Assembly (NCBI RefSeq): GCF_900086585.1
Contig: NZ_FLKM01000009.1
Location: forward strand, 744,001 to 808,000
Reading direction: 5' to 3'
Origin: Emergencia timonensis
GTDB lineage: Bacteria; Bacillota; Clostridia; Peptostreptococcales; Anaerovoracaceae
Length of the DNA: 64,000 nucleotides
The position numbers and the translations under genes were made by a program. Each line of letters starts with the position of its first letter. The stretch's first letter is position 1. Below, one piece after another: positions 45,798 to 53,859 of this stretch. The notes beneath the pieces were generated by a model. That model ran no database searches. It was not told where the DNA came from and saw nothing but the letters and a program-made list of their open reading frames with translations.

Positions 45798-46227
45798 AAT
45801 TACGATTTAAAGGTACGTTCTTATGAAATCCCATGAGACTTGTGTTACGTTTTACAATACTTTTACGCTTTTTGGGTGTATCTGGTTTTTTTCGCGTAAC
45901 AGAATCGTTTCTTGAGGGTTTTTCCAGGGGGTATATCTGATTCGGGTTATTTTTTGTGTGATTTTTTATGCTTTAAATATCGTGTACCGCTCACAAAAGT
46001 AACCCATCAACAGATTCCGTAGGCCGTCAGGCCATTTTTCAGGTAAATGACTTCGGAAATTATTATAGAGTTAAGCGAAATCCATAGAACTGCATCAAAA
46101 AACCTAACTTTAACGTAAAAACATTCATCACATACCCCCACCCCCTACACACCAACAAATGATTCCCCTCATCCGAGATTATGAACATTTTCATAAGTGT
46201 ATCATAAAAAAATACTCTGTTTATATT

Positions 46228-46290
46228 AAAAAAACGCCATATCGGGCCAGAGCAATTTTACAGTTCGGCTCGCACAATGGCGTTTTTTTT
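46228..46290. terminator. Bidirectional intrinsic terminator
   Basis: AAAAAAACGCCAT (46228-46240) pairs with ATGGCGTTTTTTT (46277-46289), with a GC-rich inner loop. It has a T run on either strand. Confidence 0.8.
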
Positions 46291-46422
46291 ATAACATAGG
46301 AAATATCGTCTATAGGACGTATTTCCGTATGTTTCAAAAAACGTACCTTGCAAAGAGTCGCCCCTTGTGGGCGACATGTGGAAATAGGAATCTTTGATTC
46401 CGTCATTTCCACGTTTTTTACT
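46284..46422 (+). repeat. Structured repeat, family B, copy 2 (upstream of the exporter operon)
   Basis: It starts in a terminator T run, like copy 1 at 8368. About 95 bases are nearly identical to copy 1, including GTCGCCCCTTGTGGGCGAC. The terminal hairpin has a different sequence but the same form: GTGGAAAT/ATTTCCAC followed by GTTTTTT. The ECF-type promoter starts directly after this T run. Confidence 0.65.
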
Positions 46423-46426
46423 TTTT

Positions 46427-46455
46427 TGAGACGTTTTGCCTCCCCGCGCCGTATA
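46427..46455 (+). promoter_or_regulatory. ECF sigma-type promoter of the peptide exporter operon
   Basis: TGAGAC (46427-46432), 17 bases, CGTATA (46450-46455). The -35 box is followed by GTTTTG, as at 57303. This resembles the sigma-W class (TGAAAC-N16-CGTA). The predicted RNA starts about 60 bases before the HlyD-like gene. Confidence 0.75.
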
Positions 46456-46518
46456 CAAAAGGTATAGGCGAAGTAAATCAGTCTGCCCAAAGGTCGCAGA
46501 CTACGATAGGAGGAAGGC

Positions 46519-47115
46519 ATGGAAAACAAAGAAGTATTTAGAAAGTCAAACCTGGAGCGGATCTCTTCTCCAGAAAAGATGAACGACTATATCAAGGTCA
46601 TCAATCCCAGCGTCGTCATCATGCTGGCGGCTTTAGGCCTGCTGCTGCTGGGAGGCCTGGCCTGGGGCCTTATGGGTAACATCCCCCTTACAGAAAATCT
46701 GTCAGGGGCGTTTTATGCCAGTGAGGAACAAGGCCGCTGTGACAAAATGGCCGCAGTGGTATCTGTAGAAACTGCAGCGGAACTGAAGACGGGAATGGAA
46801 GTGCAGGTTTCCCCGAGTACGGCTGACCGAGAAACCTATGGATACATGAAGGGCAGGATCGAGAGCATCGGAGAATTCCCCGTATCCGAAGAGGAGGTCG
46901 TCACCCTGGTCAAGAACAAAGAACTGGCAGGTTATCTGATGCCAGACTCTGTGGGCATTCTGGTGGTCATCTCCTTTGACAAAGACCAAGAAACCGCCAG
47001 CGGCATCGCCTGGTCCAGCAGCAAGGGTAAAGACGTCACCGTCAAAAAAGGTTCCACTGGTACGGCGCTCGCCGTCGTCAAAAATCAGAAACCGATCGAA
47101 CTGATCTTAGAGTAG
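46519..47115 (+). CDS. HlyD-like adaptor of an NHLM-type peptide export system (short form)
   Basis: The 198-residue protein opens with FRKSNLERISSPEKMNDYI, a typical start of NHLM (NHLP) secretion adaptors, then one transmembrane helix (about 33-54). A short beta-rich extracytoplasmic domain follows (LKTGMEVQVSPSTADRETYG). It lacks the long coiled coil of classical HlyD proteins and is shorter than most family members, as suits a Gram-positive cell without an outer membrane. It is the first gene of a three-gene operon, 10 bases before the peptidase-transporter, with AGGAGGAAGGC as Shine-Dalgarno. Confidence 0.8.
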   Translation: MENKEVFRKSNLERISSPEKMNDYIKVINPSVVIMLAALGLLLLGGLAWGLMGNIPLTENLSGAFYASEEQGRCDKMAAVVSVETAAELKTGMEVQVSPSTADRETYGYMKGRIESIGEFPVSEEEVVTLVKNKELAGYLMPDSVGILVVISFDKDQETASGIAWSSSKGKDVTVKKGSTGTALAVVKNQKPIELILE

Positions 47116-47125
47116 GAGGGATATC

Positions 47126-49270
47126 ATGGCGAAACCAATCAAAGTGCCAGTTGTCATGCAGATGGAAGCCCTGGAATGCGGGGCTGCGTCTCTAGCCATG
47201 ATACTGGCTTATCACGGACGGATCGAGCCGCTGGAAAAGGTTCGCATGGCCTGCGGTGTTTCCAGGGACGGCACCAGTGTCAAAGCCATCAAATCGGCGG
47301 CTGCCGCTTACGGACTGACTGCAAAAGCCTTCCGCTACGAGCTGGACATGGCCCAGGATATTTCCTTCCCGGCAATTATCCACTGGAATTTCAATCACTT
47401 TGTCGTCCTGTGCGGCTTCACGAAAAAAGGCGCTGTCATCAACGACCCGGCCAGAGGGCGGGTGACAGTTTCCATGAAGGAATTTGACCAGGCATTTACC
47501 GGCGTTGTGATCATGTTTGAGAAGAACGATGACTTTGAGGCTGGCGGAGAAAAGCACAGCGTGATGAACTTCGCCAGAAAACGGCTGCGGGGAACCAGGT
47601 CTGCCATCATCTTCGTCTTCATCACCACGGTATTTGTCACGGTAGTCGGCATCGTGCAGCCGCTGTTCTCCAAGGTATTCATGGACAGCATCTTGACCAA
47701 GGGACAGTCAGACTGGCTGACGCCGTTTATCGGCATCATGGCCATCGTCCTGGCCTTCAGCATCGTCGTCAACTATCTGCAGGCGGTCTACCTCAGAAAG
47801 ATACAGGGCAAGTTTGCCGTCTCGGCCAACTCAGAGTTCATGTGGCATGTTCTCCGTCTGCCCATGCATTTCTTTTCCCAGCGGAACGCGGGCGACCTGG
47901 TGGGGCGGCAGGGTCTGAACCAGTCTATCACCAATACTCTGGTGGGCGAGCTGGCACCGGCCGGCCTGGACCTTCTGACCCTGGTTCTCTATCTGACCAT
48001 CATGCTCAAGTACAGCGTGATTTTGACAGCGGTGGGTCTGGTCACAGTGGCGATCAACCTCTTTTCTGCAGGCTACATATCCAACAAAATCATGAACATC
48101 AGCCGTGTGGCCATGCGCGAGAGAGGCAAGGTGGACAGCACCACCACTTCCGGTATCGAGATGATTGAGACCATCAAAGCCGCCGGAGCCGAAAGCGGCT
48201 TCTTTGAAAGATGGTCTGGCTTTATCGCCAGAGAATCAGTCGAAAACAACAGAGTGTTGAAGACCAACATCTACATGAACAGCATTCCCCAGTTTCTGAC
48301 CTCCCTTGCCAACAGCTCGGTACTGCTCATCGGCGCCCTGCTGATCATCAACGGGGATTTTACCGTCGGCATGCTCATGGCTTTCCAGGGCTTTATTGCG
48401 GAATTCCTTTCGCCAGCGTTGTCCCTGATCAACGTGGGCACCACCGTGCAGCAGATGCGCGCCTCCATGGAGAGGGTAGAGGACGTCATGGAGTATCCGG
48501 CAGACGTGGATTACACCAAAGACGAGAAGGAATCTTTAGAGGGAGCAAAAAAACTGAGCGGCGATATCCGCCTGAAAGACGTGACCTTCGGCTACAGCAC
48601 CAATTCACCCGCTCTGATCAAAGACTTCAGCATCGACATCAAGCCGGGATCAAAGGTGGCTTTTGTGGGAGGCTCCGGCTGCGGCAAATCCACCATGACC
48701 AAGCTGATCTCGGGGCTGTACAAACCGTGGTCCGGCACCATCGAATTCGACGGAAAACCCATGGAGGAGCTGAACCACATGATCTTCACCAGCTCGGTTG
48801 CTGTGGTGGATCAGGACATCATCATGTTCGAAGACTCCATCAGGAATAACATCAAGATGTGGGATCAGTCCATCGAAGATTTTGAGATGATCATGGCGGC
48901 AAAGGACGCCAGCATGCACGAGGAGATCATGCTCCGTGAAGGCTACGACTGTAAGCTGACCGAGGGCGGAAAGAACTTCTCCGGCGGCCAGCGGCAGAGA
49001 TTGGAAATCGCCCGCGTACTGGCGCAGGATCCCAGCATCGTCATCATGGACGAAGCGACCAGCGCCCTGGATGCAAAGACGGAGTACGAGGTCATAAACG
49101 CCATCAAGGATCGCGGGATCACCTGTATCATCGTGGCCCATCGTCTTTCGACCATCAGGGACTGTGATGAAATCGTCGTTATGAATTACGGTGAAGTTGT
49201 GGAGAGAGGCACCCACGAAGAGCTGATGGCAAAGGGCGGCCTCTACACCCAGCTGATCACCACGGAATAG
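47126..49270 (+). CDS. C39 peptidase-containing ABC transporter (PCAT/NHLM type)
   Basis: The 714-residue protein starts with a C39 peptidase domain (1-130). The catalytic residues are present: Q12, C18 in LECGAAS, H91 in NHFVV and D107 in NDPARG. A six-helix membrane domain (about 155-430) and an ABC ATPase (about 480-714) follow; the ATPase has Walker A GGSGCGKST, signature FSGGQRQRLEIARVL and Walker B IVIMDEATSALD. C39 peptidases cut after double-glycine leaders, so this protein should mature and export the three peptides encoded at 51536-52321. The gene lies in an operon with the adaptor and the second transporter. Confidence 0.95.
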   Translation: MAKPIKVPVVMQMEALECGAASLAMILAYHGRIEPLEKVRMACGVSRDGTSVKAIKSAAAAYGLTAKAFRYELDMAQDISFPAIIHWNFNHFVVLCGFTKKGAVINDPARGRVTVSMKEFDQAFTGVVIMFEKNDDFEAGGEKHSVMNFARKRLRGTRSAIIFVFITTVFVTVVGIVQPLFSKVFMDSILTKGQSDWLTPFIGIMAIVLAFSIVVNYLQAVYLRKIQGKFAVSANSEFMWHVLRLPMHFFSQRNAGDLVGRQGLNQSITNTLVGELAPAGLDLLTLVLYLTIMLKYSVILTAVGLVTVAINLFSAGYISNKIMNISRVAMRERGKVDSTTTSGIEMIETIKAAGAESGFFERWSGFIARESVENNRVLKTNIYMNSIPQFLTSLANSSVLLIGALLIINGDFTVGMLMAFQGFIAEFLSPALSLINVGTTVQQMRASMERVEDVMEYPADVDYTKDEKESLEGAKKLSGDIRLKDVTFGYSTNSPALIKDFSIDIKPGSKVAFVGGSGCGKSTMTKLISGLYKPWSGTIEFDGKPMEELNHMIFTSSVAVVDQDIIMFEDSIRNNIKMWDQSIEDFEMIMAAKDASMHEEIMLREGYDCKLTEGGKNFSGGQRQRLEIARVLAQDPSIVIMDEATSALDAKTEYEVINAIKDRGITCIIVAHRLSTIRDCDEIVVMNYGEVVERGTHEELMAKGGLYTQLITTE

Positions 49271-49279
49271 GAGGGTACC

Positions 49280-51454
49280 ATGAGCTGGTTTGGTGAACAA
49301 CTAGAAGAAAGAAAAACAAAAGATAATGAGCTCTTTGAGGGTGCCTTTCAGGATCTCTCTTCTGTGGTCATGCCTTCAGCGGGCAGACAGAAGATGGAAG
49401 ACAGCATTGAGGAATCCCAAAGTGCCATCGAAGCAATTTTGAAATATCTCCATGTAAAAATCGCTGAGGTTCCAGAAGAGATCAAAGATCTGAACGACCA
49501 GATCGAATACATGCTGCGGCCTACAGGGGTTATGAGAAGGCGCGTCGAGCTGACAGACACCTGGTACCGGGATTCTATCAATCCCATATTGGCGGCAAAA
49601 AAGGACGGCACGGTGGTAGCCCTTCTGCCCAGCCGTACCAGCGGCTACAGCTATTTTGACAAGCAAAGAGGCAGGCGGATTCGGGTGACGAAGAAGGTGG
49701 CGGAGGACTTTGAAACGGATGCCTACTGCTTCTACCGCGCCTTTCCGCTGAAATCGCTGCACATCAAAGACCTGGTGGTCTTTATGGCAAAATCCTTGAG
49801 CTTCTGGGACTACGCCTATGTGGCAAAGCTGACCCTGGCGGTCAGCCTGATCGGCCTGATTACGCCTTACGCGACCCAGATGATTTTTTCCAGTGTCATA
49901 CCGGCAGGGGTCAGCTTCTATGTCCTGCCCATGGCGATTCTGGTGGTGACATCCCTCGTCGCCAGCAACCTGTTTGGCATCTGTAACACGGTTCTGGACA
50001 CGAAGATAGAGAAGAAGCTGAGCGTCGCGGTAAAGAGCGCTTCTATGGCAAGGCTGCTGCTGCTGCCTGCGGGATTTTTTAAATCCTATTCCTCTGGGGA
50101 GCTTTCTAAACGTTTGGAGAGCATGGACACCCTGACAAAGATGCTGCAGGACACCATCATGAATACGGGTCTGACCGCAGTGTTCTCTATCGTCTACGTG
50201 GTGCAGATCACCAGGTATTCCAAGGCGCTGGCAGTTGCGGCAGTTGCCATCCTGCTGCTGAACCTGGTCTATACCATGATCAGCAGTATTCTGCAGCTGG
50301 GTTATTCTAGGAAGAGACTGGCAGCCAGCGCCAAGCTTTCCGGTATGGTTTTTGCCCTCTTTTCCGGCATTCAGAAGATCAAGCTCTCAGGATCGGAGAA
50401 AAGAATGTTCGGGCGCTGGGCGAAAACCTACAAAACCAGTGCGGATCTGGAGTACAACCCGCCGATAATCATCCGGCTGGCGCCGGTATTTACGGTGATC
50501 TTCACCTTCGGCAACCTGCTGGTGCTCTACTATATCGCGGCGGTGACAGGGGTTTCTGCGGCTGACTACATGGCCTTCACCACGTCCTATGGCCTGGTAA
50601 GCACGGCCATCATGGGCCTGTCCAGCATTACTAACGTGATCTCCGACATCAAGCCTGCCATGGAGATGGTGGAACCGATCATGAAGACCATGCCCGAGGT
50701 GGAGGAGAACAAAAAGGCAGTGACCAGGCTGAACGGTTCCATTGAGTTGAGCAACATCTCCTTCCAGTATTCTCCTGATGGGCCGAAGATCATCGACAAC
50801 CTGTCCCTGAAGATCAGGCCCAACCAGTATGTGGCCATCGTCGGCAAAACCGGCTGCGGCAAGTCCACGCTGATGCGGATTCTGCTGGGTTTTGAAAAGC
50901 CGCAGACGGGATCGGTCTATTTTGACGGAAAAGACCTCGACTCCCTGGATGTGAAATCGGTCCGCCGCAATATCGGTGTCGTCATGCAGAACAGCTCCCT
51001 CTTTGCGGGAGACATCTATTCCAACATCGTGGTTTCGGCTCCATGGCTGGGTCTTGAAGACGCCTGGGAGGCGGCAAGGATGGCGGGAATCGCAGAGGAC
51101 ATTCAGCGGATGCCGATGAACATGCATACCGTCATTTCTGAGGGCAGCGGCGGCATTTCCGGCGGACAGAAGCAGAGGCTGATGATCGCCAGAGCCATCG
51201 CGCCCAAACCGAAGATCATCATGTTTGACGAGGCCACCAGCGCTCTCGACAACATCACCCAGAAGCAGGTGTCTGAATCCCTCAGCGGCCTCAGGAGCAC
51301 CAGAATCGTCATCGCCCACAGGCTGTCCACCATCAAGCAGTGCGACCGCATCATCTACCTGGAAGACGGCAAAATCGCCGAAGACGGTACCTTTGACCAG
51401 CTGGTTGCGCTGAATGGGAAATTCGCCGAATTAGTAAGGCGGCAGATGATTTAA
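49280..51454 (+). CDS. Second ABC transporter of the NHLM-type export system
   Basis: The 724-residue protein has an N-terminal region of about 160 residues without peptidase residues, a six-helix membrane domain (about 175-440) and an ABC ATPase (about 490-724; Walker A GKTGCGKST, signature ISGGQKQRLMIARAI, Walker B KIIMFDEATSALD). NHLM systems usually have such a pair, one with and one without a protease. The start follows GGAGGGTACC and the gene begins 9 bases after the previous stop. The two transporters may form a heterodimer. Confidence 0.92.
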   Translation: MSWFGEQLEERKTKDNELFEGAFQDLSSVVMPSAGRQKMEDSIEESQSAIEAILKYLHVKIAEVPEEIKDLNDQIEYMLRPTGVMRRRVELTDTWYRDSINPILAAKKDGTVVALLPSRTSGYSYFDKQRGRRIRVTKKVAEDFETDAYCFYRAFPLKSLHIKDLVVFMAKSLSFWDYAYVAKLTLAVSLIGLITPYATQMIFSSVIPAGVSFYVLPMAILVVTSLVASNLFGICNTVLDTKIEKKLSVAVKSASMARLLLLPAGFFKSYSSGELSKRLESMDTLTKMLQDTIMNTGLTAVFSIVYVVQITRYSKALAVAAVAILLLNLVYTMISSILQLGYSRKRLAASAKLSGMVFALFSGIQKIKLSGSEKRMFGRWAKTYKTSADLEYNPPIIIRLAPVFTVIFTFGNLLVLYYIAAVTGVSAADYMAFTTSYGLVSTAIMGLSSITNVISDIKPAMEMVEPIMKTMPEVEENKKAVTRLNGSIELSNISFQYSPDGPKIIDNLSLKIRPNQYVAIVGKTGCGKSTLMRILLGFEKPQTGSVYFDGKDLDSLDVKSVRRNIGVVMQNSSLFAGDIYSNIVVSAPWLGLEDAWEAARMAGIAEDIQRMPMNMHTVISEGSGGISGGQKQRLMIARAIAPKPKIIMFDEATSALDNITQKQVSESLSGLRSTRIVIAHRLSTIKQCDRIIYLEDGKIAEDGTFDQLVALNGKFAELVRRQMI

Positions 51455-51461
51455 AAACTTT

Positions 51462-51489
51462 TGAGACACTTTGCCGCAGAGTCCGTATA
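51462..51489 (+). promoter_or_regulatory. ECF sigma-type promoter of the peptide genes
   Basis: TGAGAC (51462-51467), 16 bases, CGTATA (51484-51489). It lies right after the transporter stop. The first peptide gene starts 46 bases past the -10 box. No terminator precedes it, so the peptides may also be read from the exporter promoter. Confidence 0.75.
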
Positions 51490-51535
51490 TATAGATACAA
51501 GGCATTTACGAGAAGATGTCAATGGAGGAAACAAT

Positions 51536-51796
51536 ATGGTTGAAGAAAAAGAAAAAAAGGTCACGGAGCTGACAGATGAGGAAATTGAGAGTGTAGACGG
51601 CGGAAAAATGGGTTTTTTCTGCGGGCGCATGATTACCTCGGGAATCACCAGCGCGAAGAGCTGCCCGCACTATGAAGCCGGCAGGAACTTCTACAACGAA
51701 CAGGTTTTGGCGATCAACAGGACTTGCGGCGCGTGCAAGCATCTGATGACTGATGCAGGGTGGCATGTGTGTGCAGCGAGAACTTGTGAAGAGTAA
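51536..51796 (+). CDS. Double-glycine leader peptide 1, cysteine-rich
   Basis: The precursor has 86 residues. The 23-residue leader ends ELTDEEIESVDGG, a canonical double-glycine signal for C39 peptidases. The 63-residue core has six cysteines: one near its start (FFCG), four in the spacing C-x20-C-x2-C-x11-C, and one near the end (RTCEE). Shared core elements are CPHYEAGRNFYN, CGAC and GWHVCAAR. ATG 51536 has TGGAGG 9 bases upstream; a frame starting at 51461 is rejected. It is the first of three tandem peptide genes behind an ECF-type promoter. Cargo of the adjacent exporter by context; activity unknown. Confidence 0.88.
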   Translation: MVEEKEKKVTELTDEEIESVDGGKMGFFCGRMITSGITSAKSCPHYEAGRNFYNEQVLAINRTCGACKHLMTDAGWHVCAARTCEE

Positions 51797-51816
51797 ATTT
51801 AAAGGAGGAAAATGAA

Positions 51817-52062
51817 ATGACAGAGGAAAAGAAAGCAGTAGAACTGACAGAAGAAGAAATTCAGAGCGTAGACGGCGGATCCGGCGTGTATAACGGACAC
51901 AGGATCATAACGGGTATCAGTTCCGCTAAGGGATGTCCATACTATGAAGCTGGCAGCAACTTCTACAACAAAAAAGTGATGGGCATCAGCAAGACCTGCG
52001 GCGCCTGCGTACACATGATTACAGAAAGCGGCTGGCATCTGTGTGAAGCCAGAAACGAGTAA
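51817..52062 (+). CDS. Double-glycine leader peptide 2, cysteine-rich
   Basis: The precursor has 81 residues. The 21-residue leader ends ELTEEEIQSVDGG. The 60-residue core contains GHRIITGISSAKGC, then YYEAGSNFYNKK, CGAC and GWHLCEARN, with exactly four cysteines in the spacing C-x20-C-x2-C-x11-C. Two His (in CVHM and GWHLC) stand near the cysteines and could help bind a metal. The Shine-Dalgarno is AAAGGAGG. It lies 20 bases after peptide 1. Unmodified bacteriocin, signal peptide or metal-binding peptide are all possible. Confidence 0.88.
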   Translation: MTEEKKAVELTEEEIQSVDGGSGVYNGHRIITGISSAKGCPYYEAGSNFYNKKVMGISKTCGACVHMITESGWHLCEARNE

Positions 52063-52075
52063 GGAGGGTCTGAAC

Positions 52076-52321
52076 ATGGAAGAAAAGAAAATGCCGACAG
52101 AGCTCAGCGAGATGGAGCTTGAAAGTGTGGACGGCGGTGCTGCCGTCCATAACGGACACAGGATTACCACAGCCCTGACTTCATCAAAGAATTGCCCGTA
52201 CTATGATGAGGGATCGAACTTCTATAACAAAAAGCTCCTTGCATTCAAGGGTACCTGCAGCGCCTGCACGAACCTGATGAAAGAGGATGGCTGGCACCTG
52301 TGCAAAGCGAGAAACGACTAA
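52076..52321 (+). CDS. Double-glycine leader peptide 3, cysteine-rich
   Basis: The precursor has 81 residues. The 21-residue leader ends ELSEMELESVDGG. The 60-residue core has GHRITTALTSSKNC, YYDEGSNFYNKK, CSAC and GWHLCKARN, with the same four-cysteine spacing as peptide 2. ATG 52076 follows AAGGAGGGTC; the longer frame from 52043 would overlap peptide 2 and is rejected. It starts 13 bases after peptide 2. The three cores differ mainly at surface-type positions, which suggests a set made together or a diversified family. Confidence 0.88.
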   Translation: MEEKKMPTELSEMELESVDGGAAVHNGHRITTALTSSKNCPYYDEGSNFYNKKLLAFKGTCSACTNLMKEDGWHLCKARND

Positions 52322-52376
52322 AAAAATAATGGGTTTAAAAGCTATGTGTGTAAGGCACATAGCTGATACCCGTTAT

Positions 52377-52540
52377 AGGACCATAATACGACTAGCGCCT
52401 GACCACTCGCAGACGCTTGTGGGGCGCAAAGCATAAGGTCTGCCATCAATTTGCTTTGCAAATTGTGGCGAGGACCATAATACGACTAGCGCCTAGCCAC
52501 TCGCAGACGCTTGTGGGGCGCTAAAGCATAAGGTCTGCCA
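52377..52540. repeat. Two direct repeats, ~70 bp each, after the peptide genes
   Basis: Copies at 52377-52445 and 52471-52540 begin AGGACCATAATACGACTAGC and end GGTCTGCCA. They differ at only a few bases and are 94 bases apart. Between them is the hairpin CAATTTGC-TTTGCAAATTG-like (52447-52465). A related form, AAGCAAAAGG, then CAATTT/AAATTG, lies at about 61402-61445. The block fills the 52322-52670 gap together with family C below. Confidence 0.65.
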
Positions 52541-52550
52541 AGCCAAATCA

Positions 52551-52593
52551 GCAGTAAAACTCACCAAATCAAAGATTTGGGAGTTTCTTGCAT
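52551..52593 (-). repeat. Small hairpin element, family C, second copy
   Basis: In reverse orientation it matches 43993-44036 (ATGCAAGAAAC, CCCAAATCTTTGATTTGG, then GTTTTACTGC). It lies between the direct repeats and the next small gene. Confidence 0.65.
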
Positions 52594-52670
52594 GAGACCT
52601 GCCATCGGTTTGCAGTGCAAACCGGGCTAGGGCTTCAAGATTTGGGGCAGGACCATTAAGGAGGGACGGT

Positions 52671-52868
52671 ATGAAGGAAAAATGGGTGCGAAAAGACTTT
52701 TCCAGAGACAGCAAAATCAAAGATAGCCTGCTTCTCGATCTGCTGCGCTATCAGCGGATGCGAGAGCATGAGATTCCAGAGGAATACGAGGAACGGATTG
52801 CGGCAGCGGGAATCAGCCGAGAGGAGCAGAGGGCCATTGAAGAACGAAAGGAAAAGAAAAAACGCTGA
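52671..52868 (+). CDS. Small charged protein of unknown function
   Basis: The 65-residue protein is rich in Lys, Arg and Glu and is probably all helical (LLLDLLRYQRMREHEIPEEY, then REEQRAIEERKEKKKR). It has a strong Shine-Dalgarno (AAGGAGGGAC) and its own terminator. It sits between the peptide genes and the ECF sigma factor. No family is recognised; an immunity or regulatory role in the peptide system is possible but unsupported. Confidence 0.6.
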   Translation: MKEKWVRKDFSRDSKIKDSLLLDLLRYQRMREHEIPEEYEERIAAAGISREEQRAIEERKEKKKR

Positions 52869-52911
52869 AGACTTTCCAGGACATGAAAATGCCGGGAAAG
52901 TCTTTTGTCAT
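52866..52911 (+). terminator. Intrinsic terminator
   Basis: AGACTTTCC pairs with GGGAAAGTCT around a loop of about 20 bases, followed by TTTTG. Confidence 0.7.
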
Positions 52912-53031
52912 ATTTTGACGAAATAACAAATTTCAAGAAAAAAAGTACAGAAATCATCGATTTGCTAATTATGGAAAAATTTTTGTTATCATGAAAATAT
53001 GTTATACGGCGAGACAGAATGGAGGCACGGC

Positions 53032-53571
53032 ATGGAAAAACGACGGAACGGGAAAGAAATACTGATTGAAATTTACGAAGAGTTTTTCCCTAAAATATAT
53101 AATTACATATATTATCAGATCAACAATAACGCCGTCTGCGACGACTTAGTCAGCAGCGTATTTATGAAAGTAGTGGAAAACATAGATAAATTTGACGAAC
53201 AGAAAGCCTCATTTTCCACATGGATTTATACCATAGCCAGAAATACAGTGATTGACTATTACAGAAAAGCGAAGATTGAGTCTGATATCGATGACTACGT
53301 CGATTCAGTCAAATACTCTCTCTCTTTTGAAGACGCCTATCGAGAATATACACAAGAATACAGAGGCAGCACAGAAGCTTTGATGGCTATCCTCAACGAG
53401 AAAGAACGCCCAGTTATCTATCTTCGATATTTTGAAGGTCTCAGTTTTACGGAGATAGGAAGCCGCCTGGGAAAGAACAGCAGCACTGTCAGGACACTAC
53501 ACGAGAGGGCGCTGAAAAAAATGTTCAAATATCTTCAGGATAAAGGGATATGCTACGAAGATATAATATAG
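53032..53571 (+). CDS. ECF-type RNA polymerase sigma factor of the peptide island
   Basis: The 179-residue protein has sigma region 2 (about 10-80: IYNYIYYQINNNAVCDDLVS, then STWIYTIARNTVIDYYRK) and region 4 (about 125-175: LRYFEGLSFTEIGSRLGKN, with a helix-turn-helix). ATG 53032 is chosen for GGAGG 6 bases upstream; an ATG at 52999 in the same frame lacks one. No membrane anti-sigma factor follows. Instead a small cysteine protein starts 13 bases later. Four ECF-type promoters within 11 kb (46427, 51462, 55910, 57303) are its likely targets. Its own promoter does not match that motif. Confidence 0.88.
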   Translation: MEKRRNGKEILIEIYEEFFPKIYNYIYYQINNNAVCDDLVSSVFMKVVENIDKFDEQKASFSTWIYTIARNTVIDYYRKAKIESDIDDYVDSVKYSLSFEDAYREYTQEYRGSTEALMAILNEKERPVIYLRYFEGLSFTEIGSRLGKNSSTVRTLHERALKKMFKYLQDKGICYEDII

Positions 53572-53584
53572 AGGAGATAGAAGG

Positions 53585-53809
53585 ATGGAAGAGAAAAAAG
53601 TATGTGGTATAATTGGTATTACAAGCGATGGATATCCCATTATTATGCCGGACCATGTGTGTCGATACTTTGAAGCTGACGATACGACGACTTATGATGT
53701 AAAAGAGTGCTGGTACTGCCGTTATGCAGATTTCCGCAGGTCCAATGAGATCATGCTGGAAAACAGCGTCTGCAGACATATCTTAAATCGCGTAAAGCCC
53801 ATAAGATAA
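53585..53809 (+). CDS. Small four-cysteine protein related in pattern to the exported peptides
   Basis: The 74-residue protein has one early cysteine (KKVCG) and then C-x15-C-x2-C-x17-C. Around the second cysteine it reads CRYFEADDTTTY, close in style to CPYYEAGSNFY of peptide 2, and a central CxxC (CWYC) is shared. It has no double-glycine leader, so it should remain in the cell. It is co-transcribed with the sigma factor (13 bases apart, AGAGGAGATAG). It might be a metal-binding anti-sigma factor, an immunity protein or a leaderless relative of the peptides. All three are inference. Confidence 0.7.
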   Translation: MEEKKVCGIIGITSDGYPIIMPDHVCRYFEADDTTTYDVKECWYCRYADFRRSNEIMLENSVCRHILNRVKPIR

Positions 53810-53859
53810 TGATCTGTCCATATGGAATATACTGATAATCATTGAAATAGGAGAGTTTT

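Larger units (their letters stand above)
45798..46426. other. Gene-free stretch between the Rhs locus and the peptide island
   Basis: 45798-46225 is AT-rich and holds no frame I can support. From 46228 it contains a strong bidirectional terminator and then a family B repeat. It marks the border between two accessory modules. Confidence 0.6.

Noticed and set aside
48650..51319. Minus-strand open frames (216 and 310 codons) opposite the two ABC transporters
   Set aside because: They lie antisense to clear ABC transporter domains and have unnatural His/Gly/Asp-rich compositions.
51461..51535. Longer start for peptide 1, giving a 25-residue N-terminal extension
   Set aside because: It would begin within the promoter -35 box and lacks a ribosome binding site; ATG 51536 has TGGAGG and gives a normal double-glycine leader.
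52377..52540. Direct repeats as a CRISPR array
   Set aside because: There are only two ~70-base copies with one short spacer, and no cas genes.
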